Made by a program: the position numbers and the translations under genes. The notes below the pieces were generated by a model. The model ran no database searches. It was not told the DNA's origin and saw only the letters and a list, made by a program, of their open reading frames with translations. A DNA stretch of 64,000 bases. Origin: an uncultured Sunxiuqinia sp. Its GTDB lineage: Bacteria > Bacteroidota > Bacteroidia > Bacteroidales > Prolixibacteraceae. The stretch covers positions 62,001 through 126,000 of the forward strand of contig NZ_CANLZV010000001.1 in the NCBI RefSeq assembly GCF_947495665.1, given 5' to 3'. Below are positions 18,771 to 26,959 of this stretch, one piece after another (position 1 is the first letter of the stretch; every line of letters begins with the position of its first letter).

Positions 18771-19361
18771 ATGAAACGAACTGTAAAAATATACTTGTTG
18801 CTTTTGGTGGTAGGTCTTTCGGTGGCTTGTACGAAAAGCAAGAACAAGCCAGGACATACTTTTTTCCCGGATATGGCCTATTCTCCGGCCTATAAAACCT
18901 ATTCCGAAAATCCGGTTTTTGAGGACGGCCAAACCATGCGTTTACCGGCTGAGGGAACGATCCCGCGCGGATTTAAACCTTATCCTTATGCCGGGCGATC
19001 AATGGAAGAGCAGGTGCGAGCTGGCCAGGAACTGGAAAATCCGCTTGAAGCAACTTCCGAGGTGCTGGCAGAAGGAAAGCGTCAGTATGAAATTTTTTGT
19101 GTGAGTTGTCATGGCGATATTGGCGATGGCAATGGGCATCTATTCACCAGCCGGGTTTTTCCGGCAAAGCCTCGTTCCTTAATTGATGATTACTTGAAAG
19201 GGAAGCCTGATGGGGAAATTTACCATGTCATTACACGGGGATCTTTTTCGGGCTTGATGGGGCCCCACGGTGGTCAGATAAGCCCGGAAAACCGTTGGCG
19301 GATTGTTCACTATGTGCGAAGCCTGGCACAAGATCAGAACATCGCTTCCAGTGAAAATTGA
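18771..19361 (+). CDS. actE: alternative complex III monohaem cytochrome c lipoprotein ActE
   Basis: 196 residues from the ATG at 18771, two bases after the actF stop; an in-frame TTG at 18765 overlaps actF and adds only two residues. Lipoprotein signal with lipobox GLSVAC, lipidated Cys20. One CxxCH (CVSCH, 110-114), followed by GDGNGHLF and a Met-containing C-terminal part (SGLMGPHGG) that likely gives the axial Met. It anchors in the outer leaflet of the inner membrane and passes electrons from the complex. The TGA stop overlaps an in-frame region just before slyD-like sequence. Confidence 0.92.
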   Translation: MKRTVKIYLLLLVVGLSVACTKSKNKPGHTFFPDMAYSPAYKTYSENPVFEDGQTMRLPAEGTIPRGFKPYPYAGRSMEEQVRAGQELENPLEATSEVLAEGKRQYEIFCVSCHGDIGDGNGHLFTSRVFPAKPRSLIDDYLKGKPDGEIYHVITRGSFSGLMGPHGGQISPENRWRIVHYVRSLAQDQNIASSEN

Positions 19362-19384
19362 TTTTGGGAACTAAAATATTGACA

Positions 19385-19858
19385 GTGAAAATCAGAAAAA
19401 ACACGATTGCAACAATTCAATATTCGGTAACAGATGCTGCCGATGGCAAGCTGCTGCAAAAGGTTTCGGGTGAAGATCAGCAAGAGTTTTTGTTTGGAAA
19501 CCAATTGTTACTCGAAGTCTTTGAATATCATTTGCAGGGGCTTTCTGCCGGCGATTCGTTTGAATTTCAGGCTGGATCTGAAGAAGCTTACGGACCGATA
19601 GACCCCAAAGCAATTGTTGATTTGCCCATTCAGACATTTGCAGAAGAAGATGGCCGGATTGATCATGAAGTGGTGCAGGTAGGCCATGTTTTTCCTATGG
19701 GAGACCGACAAGGAAATCAGCTTTATGGAAAGATAATCAAGATAAAGGAGGACTGGGTCACGATGGACTTTAATCATCCGATGGCTGGAAAAGACCTTCA
19801 GTTTTCCGGAAAAATATTGACTGTCAGAGAAGCCTCCCCGGATGAAATTCCATCTTAA
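19385..19858 (+). CDS. SlyD-like FKBP-type peptidyl-prolyl cis-trans isomerase
   Basis: 157 residues from a GTG at 19385, chosen because VKIRKNTIATIQYSV then lines up with the family start MKI.KNT..TI.Y. TTG codons at 19358 and 19379 are alternatives. The FKBP fold contains the insert-in-flap domain between GPIDPKAIVDLPIQTF and the late DFNHPMAGKDLQFSGKI, which is the SlyD signature. SlyD has prolyl isomerase and chaperone activity and often binds metals, but the His-rich C-terminal tail of E. coli SlyD is absent. It directly follows actE (23 bases) and may be co-transcribed with the complex; a help in its folding is only inferred. Confidence 0.85.
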   Translation: MKIRKNTIATIQYSVTDAADGKLLQKVSGEDQQEFLFGNQLLLEVFEYHLQGLSAGDSFEFQAGSEEAYGPIDPKAIVDLPIQTFAEEDGRIDHEVVQVGHVFPMGDRQGNQLYGKIIKIKEDWVTMDFNHPMAGKDLQFSGKILTVREASPDEIPS

Positions 19859-19877
19859 TCCGGGGAATTGTTTTTTT
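19836..19877 (+). terminator. terminator of the act-slyD unit
   Basis: CCCCGGAT (19836-19843) pairs with ATCCGGGG (19858-19865) across 14 bases, followed by AATTG and seven T (19871-19877). The hairpin begins inside the last codons of the slyD-like gene. Confidence 0.8.
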
Positions 19878-19927
19878 AGATACAAACTCAAGTAACCACT
19901 TTCTGCTTTTATGTGACAGAGAAATAT

Positions 19928-20320
19928 TTATTTGCGGGGTTGCTTTTTCCCTGATTCCAATTTTGCTGCTGTTTGTTTTAACGCTGCAGAAGACTCCGGC
20001 ACCAGGTAGATAATGGTCATCTCTTGCGATGATTGGTCAATGGTACTAAGATCTAAAACATAGGTTTCATAACCCTCACAACGGATCAGGACATTCAGGG
20101 TGTCTGAAGGCAAATTCCAGAGTCTGAAATCGCCATCTTCATTGGTAATTGTACCAATTCCTTGTTGGTCATCTTCAATGCATACACTGACTCCGTAAAT
20201 CGGTTCCTGAGTAATTTTGTCGAGTACGCGTGCATGTACGTTGGTGTTTTCAATGTTGCCTGCTGTTGTAAACAGGGCGGATAGCATAAGTAAGCTAAAT
20301 ACAATAAGTGGTGTTTTCAT
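19928..20320 (-). CDS. small exported protein with a carboxypeptidase-regulatory-like (CarboxypepD_reg) domain
   Basis: 130 residues. Signal peptide at 1-20 (ending SALFTTAG). Residues about 27-105 form a single CarboxypepD_reg-like beta sandwich: VHARVLDKITQEPIYGVSVC, GIGTITNEDGDFRLWNLP and LNVLIRCEGYETYVLDL. This domain is common in Bacteroidota as the plug-proximal part of TonB-dependent receptors, but here it stands alone with a basic tail. The function is unknown. It lies between the act operon and the copper-linked lipoprotein, on the opposite strand from the former. Confidence 0.75.
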   Translation of the reverse strand: MKTPLIVFSLLMLSALFTTAGNIENTNVHARVLDKITQEPIYGVSVCIEDDQQGIGTITNEDGDFRLWNLPSDTLNVLIRCEGYETYVLDLSTIDQSSQEMTIIYLVPESSAALKQTAAKLESGKKQPRK

Positions 20321-20623
20321 ACGTCATCAATGTTTTAAAAGTACGTATGGAACTTACTTTAATACTTTCACTTGATTGTTCTGGTTTCCTGACGTGGTAA
20401 ATGAAATTTTAAAGTTTAATTCCTGTTTTCTGAACTGTTATTTCTGTTTCTATTAACTACTACAAATACAAGGCCTAAGAGTTCTTGTGAGATGTTAAAA
20501 AAATGCAAAATCGCAGAGCCACTTAAAATTTTGGGCTTTTGATCAATCTGTAGGGCTAAAACCGACCCAAATGAGCGGGGAAGTTCTCAATTTTGTGAGA
20601 GGAATTTATCATTTTGATTCGAG
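20321..20623. other. 303-base intergenic region
   Basis: AT-rich, between two - strand genes. I see no RNA gene, strong terminator or convincing TAnnTTTG element. A weak hairpin TCTCA-ATTTTG-TGAGA lies near 20586-20602. A promoter for the gene ending at 19928 must lie here but is not recognisable. Confidence 0.4.
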
Positions 20624-20926
20624 TCATTCTAATACGGAATAGCCTCTCTTTTCAATTGCTTTTTGGATCTCCTCTTTGTTTGTCTTAGCCGGGTTAAACA
20701 CAACACGGGTTGTTGAATCTTCATGGTTGGCTTCAACCAGGCTTATTCCTTCCAGCAGATTGATGCCCTTTTGAATCGACTCTTCACAATGATCGCAGGT
20801 CATGCCCTCGACGTGGTACACAAGCTCTATTTGCTGACTGGCTTGTTCTGCTTCGGGTTGGGGACTTTTCGATGTACATGCAACGGTAGCTATACTTAGC
20901 AATAGTAGTAATGCGGCTGTTTTCAT
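20624..20926 (-). CDS. heavy-metal-associated (HMA) domain lipoprotein
   Basis: 100 residues. Lipoprotein signal with lipobox ATVAC, lipidated Cys17. The rest is one HMA domain with the metal-binding motif MTCDHC (about 42-47), followed by the helix ESIQKGINLLEGI and a ferredoxin-like fold ending GYSVLE. HMA domains bind Cu(I), Zn or similar soft metals through the two Cys. An exported, membrane-anchored version close to two copper oxidase operons suggests copper handling for oxidase assembly; the mercury-binding MerP type is a possible alternative. Confidence 0.85.
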   Translation of the reverse strand: MKTAALLLLLSIATVACTSKSPQPEAEQASQQIELVYHVEGMTCDHCEESIQKGINLLEGISLVEANHEDSTTRVVFNPAKTNKEEIQKAIEKRGYSVLE

Positions 20927-21003
20927 GGATGTTGATTGTTAAGGTTAATAGGTTTTTTCTTGTTATATCGACTTTTTAGCAGCAATAGCGAGCTCAAAAC
21001 GGC

Positions 21004-21480
21004 TTAGTCAATGAGTGGCGCCAATATTTCTTCGCTGCCTTCTCCTGCTTCTCCCATAACTGCTTTTGCATGGGCACCAAGCAGCTTGGACAATAAGCCG
21101 GCATTGATGCGGGTAATGTATGTTTTTCCATCACTTTTTTCAAAGATGGCAATCCGACAGGGCATCATGGCAGACAGCTGTCGGTCTGCATCGCCCGTCA
21201 GTAGACGTGCAGCCAAATCAGGCTTACAAATTGAAAAGACTCTGACAGGCTTTACCTCAAATCCATGTTTGGACAGGGTGGCCTGCAGGTTATACTGGTG
21301 TGGTATACTCCAGTTATTTTCTTGTACGGATTGTTCTATTCGTTCAATCGTTTCGGTAAAATTATAGTTGCTTTCACTTTCAGTAAATAACATTTTAGGA
21401 ACGGTAAGGAAAATTACCAGGAAACTGAGGAGAATTCCAGTAACTAATCCGGTTATGAAAACCATTGTTTTTTGTTGCAT
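21004..21480 (-). CDS. DUF302-domain membrane-anchored protein
   Basis: 158 residues. One membrane anchor at about 6-29. The soluble part has the DUF302 pattern: TIERIEQSVQENNWSIPHQY, VFSICKPDLAARLL, and SAMMPCRIAIFEKSDGKTYI. Two Cys (in SICKP and MPCRI) are typical of the family. DUF302 proteins often sit in copper and sulphur or haem clusters; the function is unknown. It lies between the HMA lipoprotein and ctaB, 77 bases from the former. Confidence 0.8.
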   Translation of the reverse strand: MQQKTMVFITGLVTGILLSFLVIFLTVPKMLFTESESNYNFTETIERIEQSVQENNWSIPHQYNLQATLSKHGFEVKPVRVFSICKPDLAARLLTGDADRQLSAMMPCRIAIFEKSDGKTYITRINAGLLSKLLGAHAKAVMGEAGEGSEEILAPLID

Positions 21481-21545
21481 CGCTAAAGTATTTAAGAATC
21501 TAGATGTATTGGTATAACATCTGCTTTTTTTATTTGTTCAACGAC

Positions 21546-22424
21546 TCAAAAGCGAAACAAAAGGCTGTCGATGATCAAGGCAATCATCATAAACAGGTAG
21601 AGGAAGTTAAGTTTGAAGAAGGTTGGCCGGACAGGCAGGTTGTGTCGAACCAGCAATTGCCGGCTAGTGGTGAAAAGCAGGTAAAATATATAAAGCAACA
21701 ACACCGCAACAACAGCAGGACTGATCATGATTTTTAAAGCAATAATCAGCGCGGCTGCAATGGTTGATAAAATCCAGGTATAACTGAGGCGTTTAATCTG
21801 GTTTTCAGAGAAAAGGTCATTCAGGCTGGGGTAGTTCACCAGTTTGTATTGTTCGCCGAACATAAGCAATAAGAGCCAGAAGTGCGGGATTTGTCCAATG
21901 AAAAAGAAAATGGCCACCCAAAAAATCACCGGATCCAGTAGTGAGCCGCCAGCAGCAAGCCAGCCAATGTAAGGTGGCAGTGCGCCCACAAGTGAGCCGG
22001 GTACTACGGCAAAAGCGGTAACCTTTTTCAGTGGGGTATAAAATCCATTGTAGGAGATCAGGGTGATTACACTGGCTATCAGTGCTACGGGAGCAAAATG
22101 ATTACTTAGAATCCAGGCCCCGGCAACAAAGTAGCTTAAGGCTACCATCAGAGCAAATGTTGGCGATATTTTGCCGGACGGAATTGGACGGTTTTGCGTC
22201 CTCGGCATATGCTTGTCGATCTTGTACTCTTGCCAATGGTTGATGGCGCTCGAACTACAGGACACTAAAAAAACACCAAGCGACAGGTATAAACCTTCCA
22301 TCCCAAAGCTTCCTGTTTGCAGCACATAACCGGTTACTGCAGATAATGAAATGGGCAAAGAAATACGTACTTTGCCCAATTGAAGAATAATTTTAAGGTA
22401 GGAGCCTGGTGTTTGTGGGCCCAT
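21546..22424 (-). CDS. ctaB: protohaem IX farnesyltransferase (haem O synthase)
   Basis: 292 residues, UbiA fold with about nine membrane segments. The first Asp motif NHWQEYKIDKHMPRTQNRPI (about 62-81) is that of CtaB/CyoE. It adds farnesyl diphosphate to haem B to give haem O, the precursor of haem A for the caa3 oxidase. Start codon ATG at 22424, one base after the coxB stop, so it is the last gene of the sco-cox operon. No ctaA (haem A synthase) is seen in the window. Confidence 0.95.
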   Translation of the reverse strand: MGPQTPGSYLKIILQLGKVRISLPISLSAVTGYVLQTGSFGMEGLYLSLGVFLVSCSSSAINHWQEYKIDKHMPRTQNRPIPSGKISPTFALMVALSYFVAGAWILSNHFAPVALIASVITLISYNGFYTPLKKVTAFAVVPGSLVGALPPYIGWLAAGGSLLDPVIFWVAIFFFIGQIPHFWLLLLMFGEQYKLVNYPSLNDLFSENQIKRLSYTWILSTIAAALIIALKIMISPAVVAVLLLYIFYLLFTTSRQLLVRHNLPVRPTFFKLNFLYLFMMIALIIDSLLFRF

Positions 22425-22425
22425 A

Positions 22426-23370
22426 TTATTTCAAGGTTTTCAAGTATTCAATAATATTGGCAATGTCCTCATCACTCAGCTGTCCCTGGTAGCTTTGCAT
22501 CAGTCCTTTGTTAAAGCCATCCACGATGTCGGCTTCCGGCTCATAAATGGAGCGTTTGATGTATTCATCATCCACCGTTATGGTGCGTTCCTCGCCTTGC
22601 GTTTTTACGGTCACTTCGTGCCCGTAAATGCCTTTAAACGAAGGACCGATGATTTTCGATCCGTCTACCGAATGGCAGGCAAAGCAGCCAATGTTGGTCA
22701 TGATTCGTTTGCCGGTAGCTGCGGGTGACTCCACCGCAGCACTGGCCACTTGTTGTGTGGTGTCAGTGTACCAGTTGTTGAACTCGTCCTGAGGCATCAC
22801 TTTCACCCAATTGTACATATAGGAGTGTTGAAGCCCACAATATTCGGTACAAAACAACTCATAGATTCCTTCATTCTGAGGGGTAAACCACATGAATTTA
22901 TCGCGCCCTGGAACAACATCTTCTTTTACGCGAAACGAAGGGATGAAAAGAGAATGGACAACATCCATCGAACGCAGATTGAGTTTTACCGGTTGATCCT
23001 TGGGAACGAACAGGGTATCGGTTCGGCGGCCGTTTTCATATTCAAACGTAAAGTTCCACATCCGGGCAACAACGGTAATCTCAAAGCTGTCTTCCGGTGC
23101 TTTTTTCATGGGTTTCCATCCGGCCCATCCGTAATAAAACATGATTAAAACCAAGATGGTTGGTATGATGGTCCAGATCAATTCCAGCAGGTTACTTCCT
23201 TTGATTTGCTCGGCTTTGGGATGTCGCTTTTTGTTGTACCTGAAAATAAAGTAAATCATGACTGCAGTCAGCGCAATCAGAAAGAAAAAACTGACGGCAA
23301 GAATAAACAGGAATGCCCGGTCGACATCGGCAACAAAATTAGAGGCTTGTGTTGATGCTAAAATATACAT
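22426..23370 (-). CDS. coxB: cytochrome c oxidase subunit II with fused cytochrome c domain (caa3 type)
   Basis: 314 residues. Two membrane segments (about 17-43 and 63-85), then the cupredoxin CuA domain with CTEYCGLQHSYM near 174-185 supplying CuA Cys, His and Met ligands. A C-terminal class I cytochrome c domain follows, with CFACH near 230 and a Met in LMQSYQGQLSDEDIANIIEYL. Covalent haem C on subunit II is what makes the oxidase caa3-type, so it can take electrons directly from alternative complex III. Here coxB lies after coxD near the end of the operon, not at the front as in many clusters. Confidence 0.96.
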   Translation of the reverse strand: MYILASTQASNFVADVDRAFLFILAVSFFFLIALTAVMIYFIFRYNKKRHPKAEQIKGSNLLELIWTIIPTILVLIMFYYGWAGWKPMKKAPEDSFEITVVARMWNFTFEYENGRRTDTLFVPKDQPVKLNLRSMDVVHSLFIPSFRVKEDVVPGRDKFMWFTPQNEGIYELFCTEYCGLQHSYMYNWVKVMPQDEFNNWYTDTTQQVASAAVESPAATGKRIMTNIGCFACHSVDGSKIIGPSFKGIYGHEVTVKTQGEERTITVDDEYIKRSIYEPEADIVDGFNKGLMQSYQGQLSDEDIANIIEYLKTLK

Positions 23371-23376
23371 AGTTTT

Positions 23377-23661
23377 TTATCTGAAGGAGTAGTCAAAAAA
23401 TGTAACAATAACCACAGCGATAAATACTGCTAAAACAAATCCGACCATGATTCGAATATAAGGCTGATCAAATTTCAGGTGCATGAAATAGGTCAGTACT
23501 AAACTTGATTTTATCGAGGCCAACAATAAGGCTCCGACAACCGTGTAGCTTCCCAGCTCGATATCGGTAATGGCTATCGAAAGAAAGGTTAGTACCACTA
23601 AAACCAGCAAGACGATCGCGTAAACACGGTACGGTACGATATGATGTTTTTCATTTTCCAT
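23377..23661 (-). CDS. coxD: cytochrome c oxidase subunit IV (prokaryotic COX4)
   Basis: 94 residues, three membrane segments. HIVPYRVYAIVLLVLVVLTF and SIKSSLVLTYFMHLKFDQP match prokaryotic subunit IV. It stabilises the oxidase core. It lies 6 bases before coxB and 10 bases after coxC. Confidence 0.92.
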   Translation of the reverse strand: MENEKHHIVPYRVYAIVLLVLVVLTFLSIAITDIELGSYTVVGALLLASIKSSLVLTYFMHLKFDQPYIRIMVGFVLAVFIAVVIVTFFDYSFR

Positions 23662-23671
23662 AGGTCAGTCG

Positions 23672-24289
23672 TTAAGTGATTAAGTAAAATAATGGGAAAA
23701 GGAAAATCCAGATTAAGTCGACCAAGTGCCAGTAAAGCCCGGCATTTTCCAGCAGGGTGGGGCGTCCGGCATGAACGGTTCCTTTGTGTACCCGGGCTAG
23801 GGCAAATCCCATAATAACCAGCCCGGCAACAATGTGCAATGCGTGCAAGCCGGTCATTACAAAGTATAAACCAAAGAACAGGACTTCCCCTTGACTCATT
23901 TCTTCTTTCATGTATTCGGAGCCCGGAAAAATGCCATGATCAAACTTAACGCCCCACTCGAAATATTTATTGATCAAAAAGATGATTGCCAAAATAAATG
24001 TGATTTCAAGCAGGAGAATAGCCGTGCCTTTTTGCTTTTTCTGAAGGGCGGTGGTCGACATGGCAATGGTCATACTACTCACCAGCAAAATAAGCGTATT
24101 TAAGGCACCAACCGTCAGGTTTAGCTCTCCGGCTGCCATGTGAAAGGCATCGTGATTTAAATAGCGGTAAACTGAATAAATAATGAACAGGCCACCAAAC
24201 AGCAGCAATTCACTAAAGATGAAGAGCCACATTCCGATCTTCGATCCTTCGGGATCATAGTGCTCATCATGTTGAATAACTTGTGACAT
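23672..24289 (-). CDS. coxC: cytochrome c oxidase subunit III
   Basis: 205 residues with five membrane segments, the short form of subunit III. KIGMWLFIFSELLLFGGLF and the C-terminal GLYWHLVDLIWIFLFPLFYL are diagnostic. It has no redox cofactor and supports proton uptake and stability of subunit I. Gap to coxA is 11 bases. Confidence 0.95.
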   Translation of the reverse strand: MSQVIQHDEHYDPEGSKIGMWLFIFSELLLFGGLFIIYSVYRYLNHDAFHMAAGELNLTVGALNTLILLVSSMTIAMSTTALQKKQKGTAILLLEITFILAIIFLINKYFEWGVKFDHGIFPGSEYMKEEMSQGEVLFFGLYFVMTGLHALHIVAGLVIMGFALARVHKGTVHAGRPTLLENAGLYWHLVDLIWIFLFPLFYLIT

Positions 24290-24300
24290 AGGTATAGCGT

Positions 24301-25917
24301 TTATTGATATTCGTAAGGTCCGTCTTTTTCGTGATATTCAGGAATCTGATCAAAGTTTTCCAAGGGCGGTGGCGATGGTACGGTCCACTCCAGTGTTTTT
24401 CCTTTCCATGGATCCTTGGGGGCAATGGGGCCGCTTTTGGCTGAACGGAACAGGTTGATCAGAATAATTATCAAGCCCAGAGTCATTACCCACGAGCCAA
24501 GTGTAGAAAGGATGTTGGCTGCGTGAAACTCTTCGAGATAATCGTAATACCGGCGCGGCATTCCCTGCATACCAAGGTAAAACATGGGCGAATACAAGGC
24601 CAGAAAACCAGTTGTGAAAATCAACCAGCCAATGTTGGCCCAAGTGGCGTCGTACATCCGTCCAAACATTTTAGGAAACCAATAATGAATGGCACCAAAG
24701 AAAGAGAACCCAACACCTCCAAAAACGATGAAGTGAAAGTGAGCAACCACAAAAGCCGTATCATGCAAATACACATTGGTAGCCAGTGCGCCAACCACCA
24801 GTCCTGACAAACCACCAATCATGAAAACGAAGATGAAACCGGCAGCCCAGTAAAAAGGCGTTTGTAGGTTGATCGAACCTTTATACATGGTCGAGATCCA
24901 GTTGAAAACCTTGATGGCGCTGGGAATGGCAACCAGAAAGGTTAGAATGGAAAAGGTATATTGGGCGGTGCCGCTCATTCCGGAGGTAAACATGTGATGT
25001 CCCCAGACAAAGTAGCCGACAAAAGCAATGGCAAGGGTAGAAGCTACAATGGCTTTATAGCCAAAAATATGCTTTTGCGAGAAGGTCGGAATAATTTCCG
25101 AAATGGCTCCCATGGCAGGCAGAATCATCACGTAAACAGCCGGGTGCGAATAGATCCAGAACAGGTGTTGGTACAAAATGGGGTCACCTCCCAAGGCGGG
25201 GTCAAATACGCCGATTCCGAAAATACGTTCGAGTGCAACTAGTACTAGGGTAATCCCCACAACCGGAGTAGCCAGCAACTGGATCCAGGCCGTGCCATAA
25301 AGGGTCCACGGAAACAAGGGCATTTTCGTCCAGGTCATTCCGGGAGCACGCATCCGGTGAATGGTTACAATGAAGTTCAGACCGGTCAAAATGGATGAGA
25401 ACCCTAGCACAAAGGCTCCAAATATGGCCGGCAGCATGTTCGATCCTGTTTTGAAACTGTAGGGGGCGTAAAAAGTCCAGCCGGTGTCGGGCGATCCGTC
25501 ACCAAACAAAACCGATGAAATGACCAGAATGGCTCCGGCAATGTACACCCACCAGGATAATAAATTCAGCTTTGGAAAAGCCACATCTTTAGCTCCAATC
25601 ATGATGGGAAGCATAAAGTTTCCAAAAACAGCCGGCAGTCCGGGAATCACAATCATAAAGATCATAATCACACCATGGACCGTAAAGACGGCATTGTAAT
25701 CTTTCGCTTCCATAATGGTTTTACCCGGAGCAATCAGCTCAAACTTCATGGCCAATCCCAGGGTGACGCCAACTAAAAATAAAGTCATCATCGAATACAG
25801 GTAGAGTAGGCCAATACGTTTGTGGTCGGTGGATAAAATCCATTTCCACAATCCTTTGTGCTTGCCTTGGTATTCTAAATAACTTACATCATTTGGGGTT
25901 TTAGAACTTGCTTGCAT
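24301..25917 (-). CDS. coxA: cytochrome c oxidase subunit I, A2-type (YSHP)
   Basis: 538 residues with twelve membrane segments. Haem a ligand His81 in FTVHGVIMIF. CuB ligands His258 (YSHPAVYVMILP), His307 and His308 (GHHMF), and the late VAHFHFIVFGGVGF with the haem ligands. In A1 oxidases this helix-VI segment reads GHPEVY with the proton-gating Glu; here it reads YSHPAVY, with Glu replaced and a Tyr-Ser pair, the mark of A2-type caa3 oxidases such as that of Rhodothermus marinus. It reduces oxygen to water and pumps protons. Confidence 0.97.
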   Translation of the reverse strand: MQASSKTPNDVSYLEYQGKHKGLWKWILSTDHKRIGLLYLYSMMTLFLVGVTLGLAMKFELIAPGKTIMEAKDYNAVFTVHGVIMIFMIVIPGLPAVFGNFMLPIMIGAKDVAFPKLNLLSWWVYIAGAILVISSVLFGDGSPDTGWTFYAPYSFKTGSNMLPAIFGAFVLGFSSILTGLNFIVTIHRMRAPGMTWTKMPLFPWTLYGTAWIQLLATPVVGITLVLVALERIFGIGVFDPALGGDPILYQHLFWIYSHPAVYVMILPAMGAISEIIPTFSQKHIFGYKAIVASTLAIAFVGYFVWGHHMFTSGMSGTAQYTFSILTFLVAIPSAIKVFNWISTMYKGSINLQTPFYWAAGFIFVFMIGGLSGLVVGALATNVYLHDTAFVVAHFHFIVFGGVGFSFFGAIHYWFPKMFGRMYDATWANIGWLIFTTGFLALYSPMFYLGMQGMPRRYYDYLEEFHAANILSTLGSWVMTLGLIIILINLFRSAKSGPIAPKDPWKGKTLEWTVPSPPPLENFDQIPEYHEKDGPYEYQ

Positions 25918-25932
25918 AGGAATGTTCGTTTG

Positions 25933-26733
25933 TTAAACTTCTTTTCGTTTAGGTTTGAGTATCAAAAACAGGAAAATAACGAGTGCAAAAAAGATGATGA
26001 CCGTTCCGGCAACTTTGGTCACATTTAAGACATAGGTTTGTCCTTGCGGGTCATACGAATAACAGAATTGCAATATTTTATTGATTGTCGGGCCGGATTG
26101 CCCTTTGTTGGCTTCGATAATAGCCATTTTAAATTCAAATGGCAGGAAATAAATCCCGTTGAGGTAGCGCGTAATTTTCCCGTCGGGACTGATTACCATG
26201 ACTGAGGCAGCATGTAAAAAATCGTTGCCTGTTTTTTTGTATTGAAAACCTACTGCCTGCACCGCCTTTGCAATACTGGCACTATCAGAAATGAAAAATT
26301 TCCAGCCGGCGGCAATGGCTTCTTTTTTATTCACCAGGTTGAGGTAGTTGGTCTTTTTGCGTTGCGCCAAATCCAGGGTTTCCGTTGGATCGAAACTGAT
26401 GGTGAGTACCTGGTAATCTTCGTTTGGTTTCAAATCCGATCGATCCATCACTTCAGCCAGCCCTTCCATAAGCGGACTGCAAATGCCGGGACAGCGGTAG
26501 TAAACAAAGTTTAAAATGGTCGGTTTGTCAATTAAATCAGAAAGCAGCACCCGCTGCGAATCCAATCCGGTGAGATAAATGCCTTCCGGCAGGTAGTCGT
26601 CTAAATGCTCAATTACCCCAATTTCAGGACTGTTCTGAGCATTGGTTGCAGGATTGATTTGCCCTAGGGAGTTGATTTGTAAACAAACTAAAGCCGCAAC
26701 AAAAAATAGCACTTGTTTAGGAATTAGCCTCAT
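25933..26733 (-). CDS. SCO1/SenC-family copper chaperone
   Basis: 266 residues. Signal peptide (1-25), SCO thioredoxin fold with the copper-binding CPGIC (CxxxC, about 80-84) in YYRCPGICSPL and a conserved His in DFLHAASVMV. A C-terminal membrane segment (about 236-258) is unusual for short SCO proteins but common in the long Bacteroidota form. SCO delivers copper to the CuA site of CoxB. It is the first gene of the caa3 operon, 15 bases before coxA. Confidence 0.93.
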   Translation of the reverse strand: MRLIPKQVLFFVAALVCLQINSLGQINPATNAQNSPEIGVIEHLDDYLPEGIYLTGLDSQRVLLSDLIDKPTILNFVYYRCPGICSPLMEGLAEVMDRSDLKPNEDYQVLTISFDPTETLDLAQRKKTNYLNLVNKKEAIAAGWKFFISDSASIAKAVQAVGFQYKKTGNDFLHAASVMVISPDGKITRYLNGIYFLPFEFKMAIIEANKGQSGPTINKILQFCYSYDPQGQTYVLNVTKVAGTVIIFFALVIFLFLILKPKRKEV

Positions 26734-26959
26734 ATAGTTTAGCCTCTTGATTTTTGATTTTCTACAAGATAGAAAGACCGATTTACTTTATCACCATAAG
26801 AAACCCAAAACCACTACTGAATGTTTATGAAAAAAGCGATAAATGCGTTATTTTATTCTGATTTTAGACGGTACCTCGTGCTTCAAGTCCGTATTTCTTT
26901 TATGTTTCTTAGTTCAATGGGTTCAACCTCAGGTTGTAGGGGGTGGTTGTTGATTTAAT

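Noticed and set aside
24961-25242. 93-codon frame on the + strand inside coxA
   Set aside because: It lies opposite the highly conserved coxA frame and has no family or start signal; it is a shadow of the real gene.
26734-26959. possible tRNA-like GGTTCAACCTCAGGTTG near 26920-26936
   Set aside because: It has a small hairpin but no acceptor stem, anticodon loop or T-loop consensus, so it is not a tRNA.
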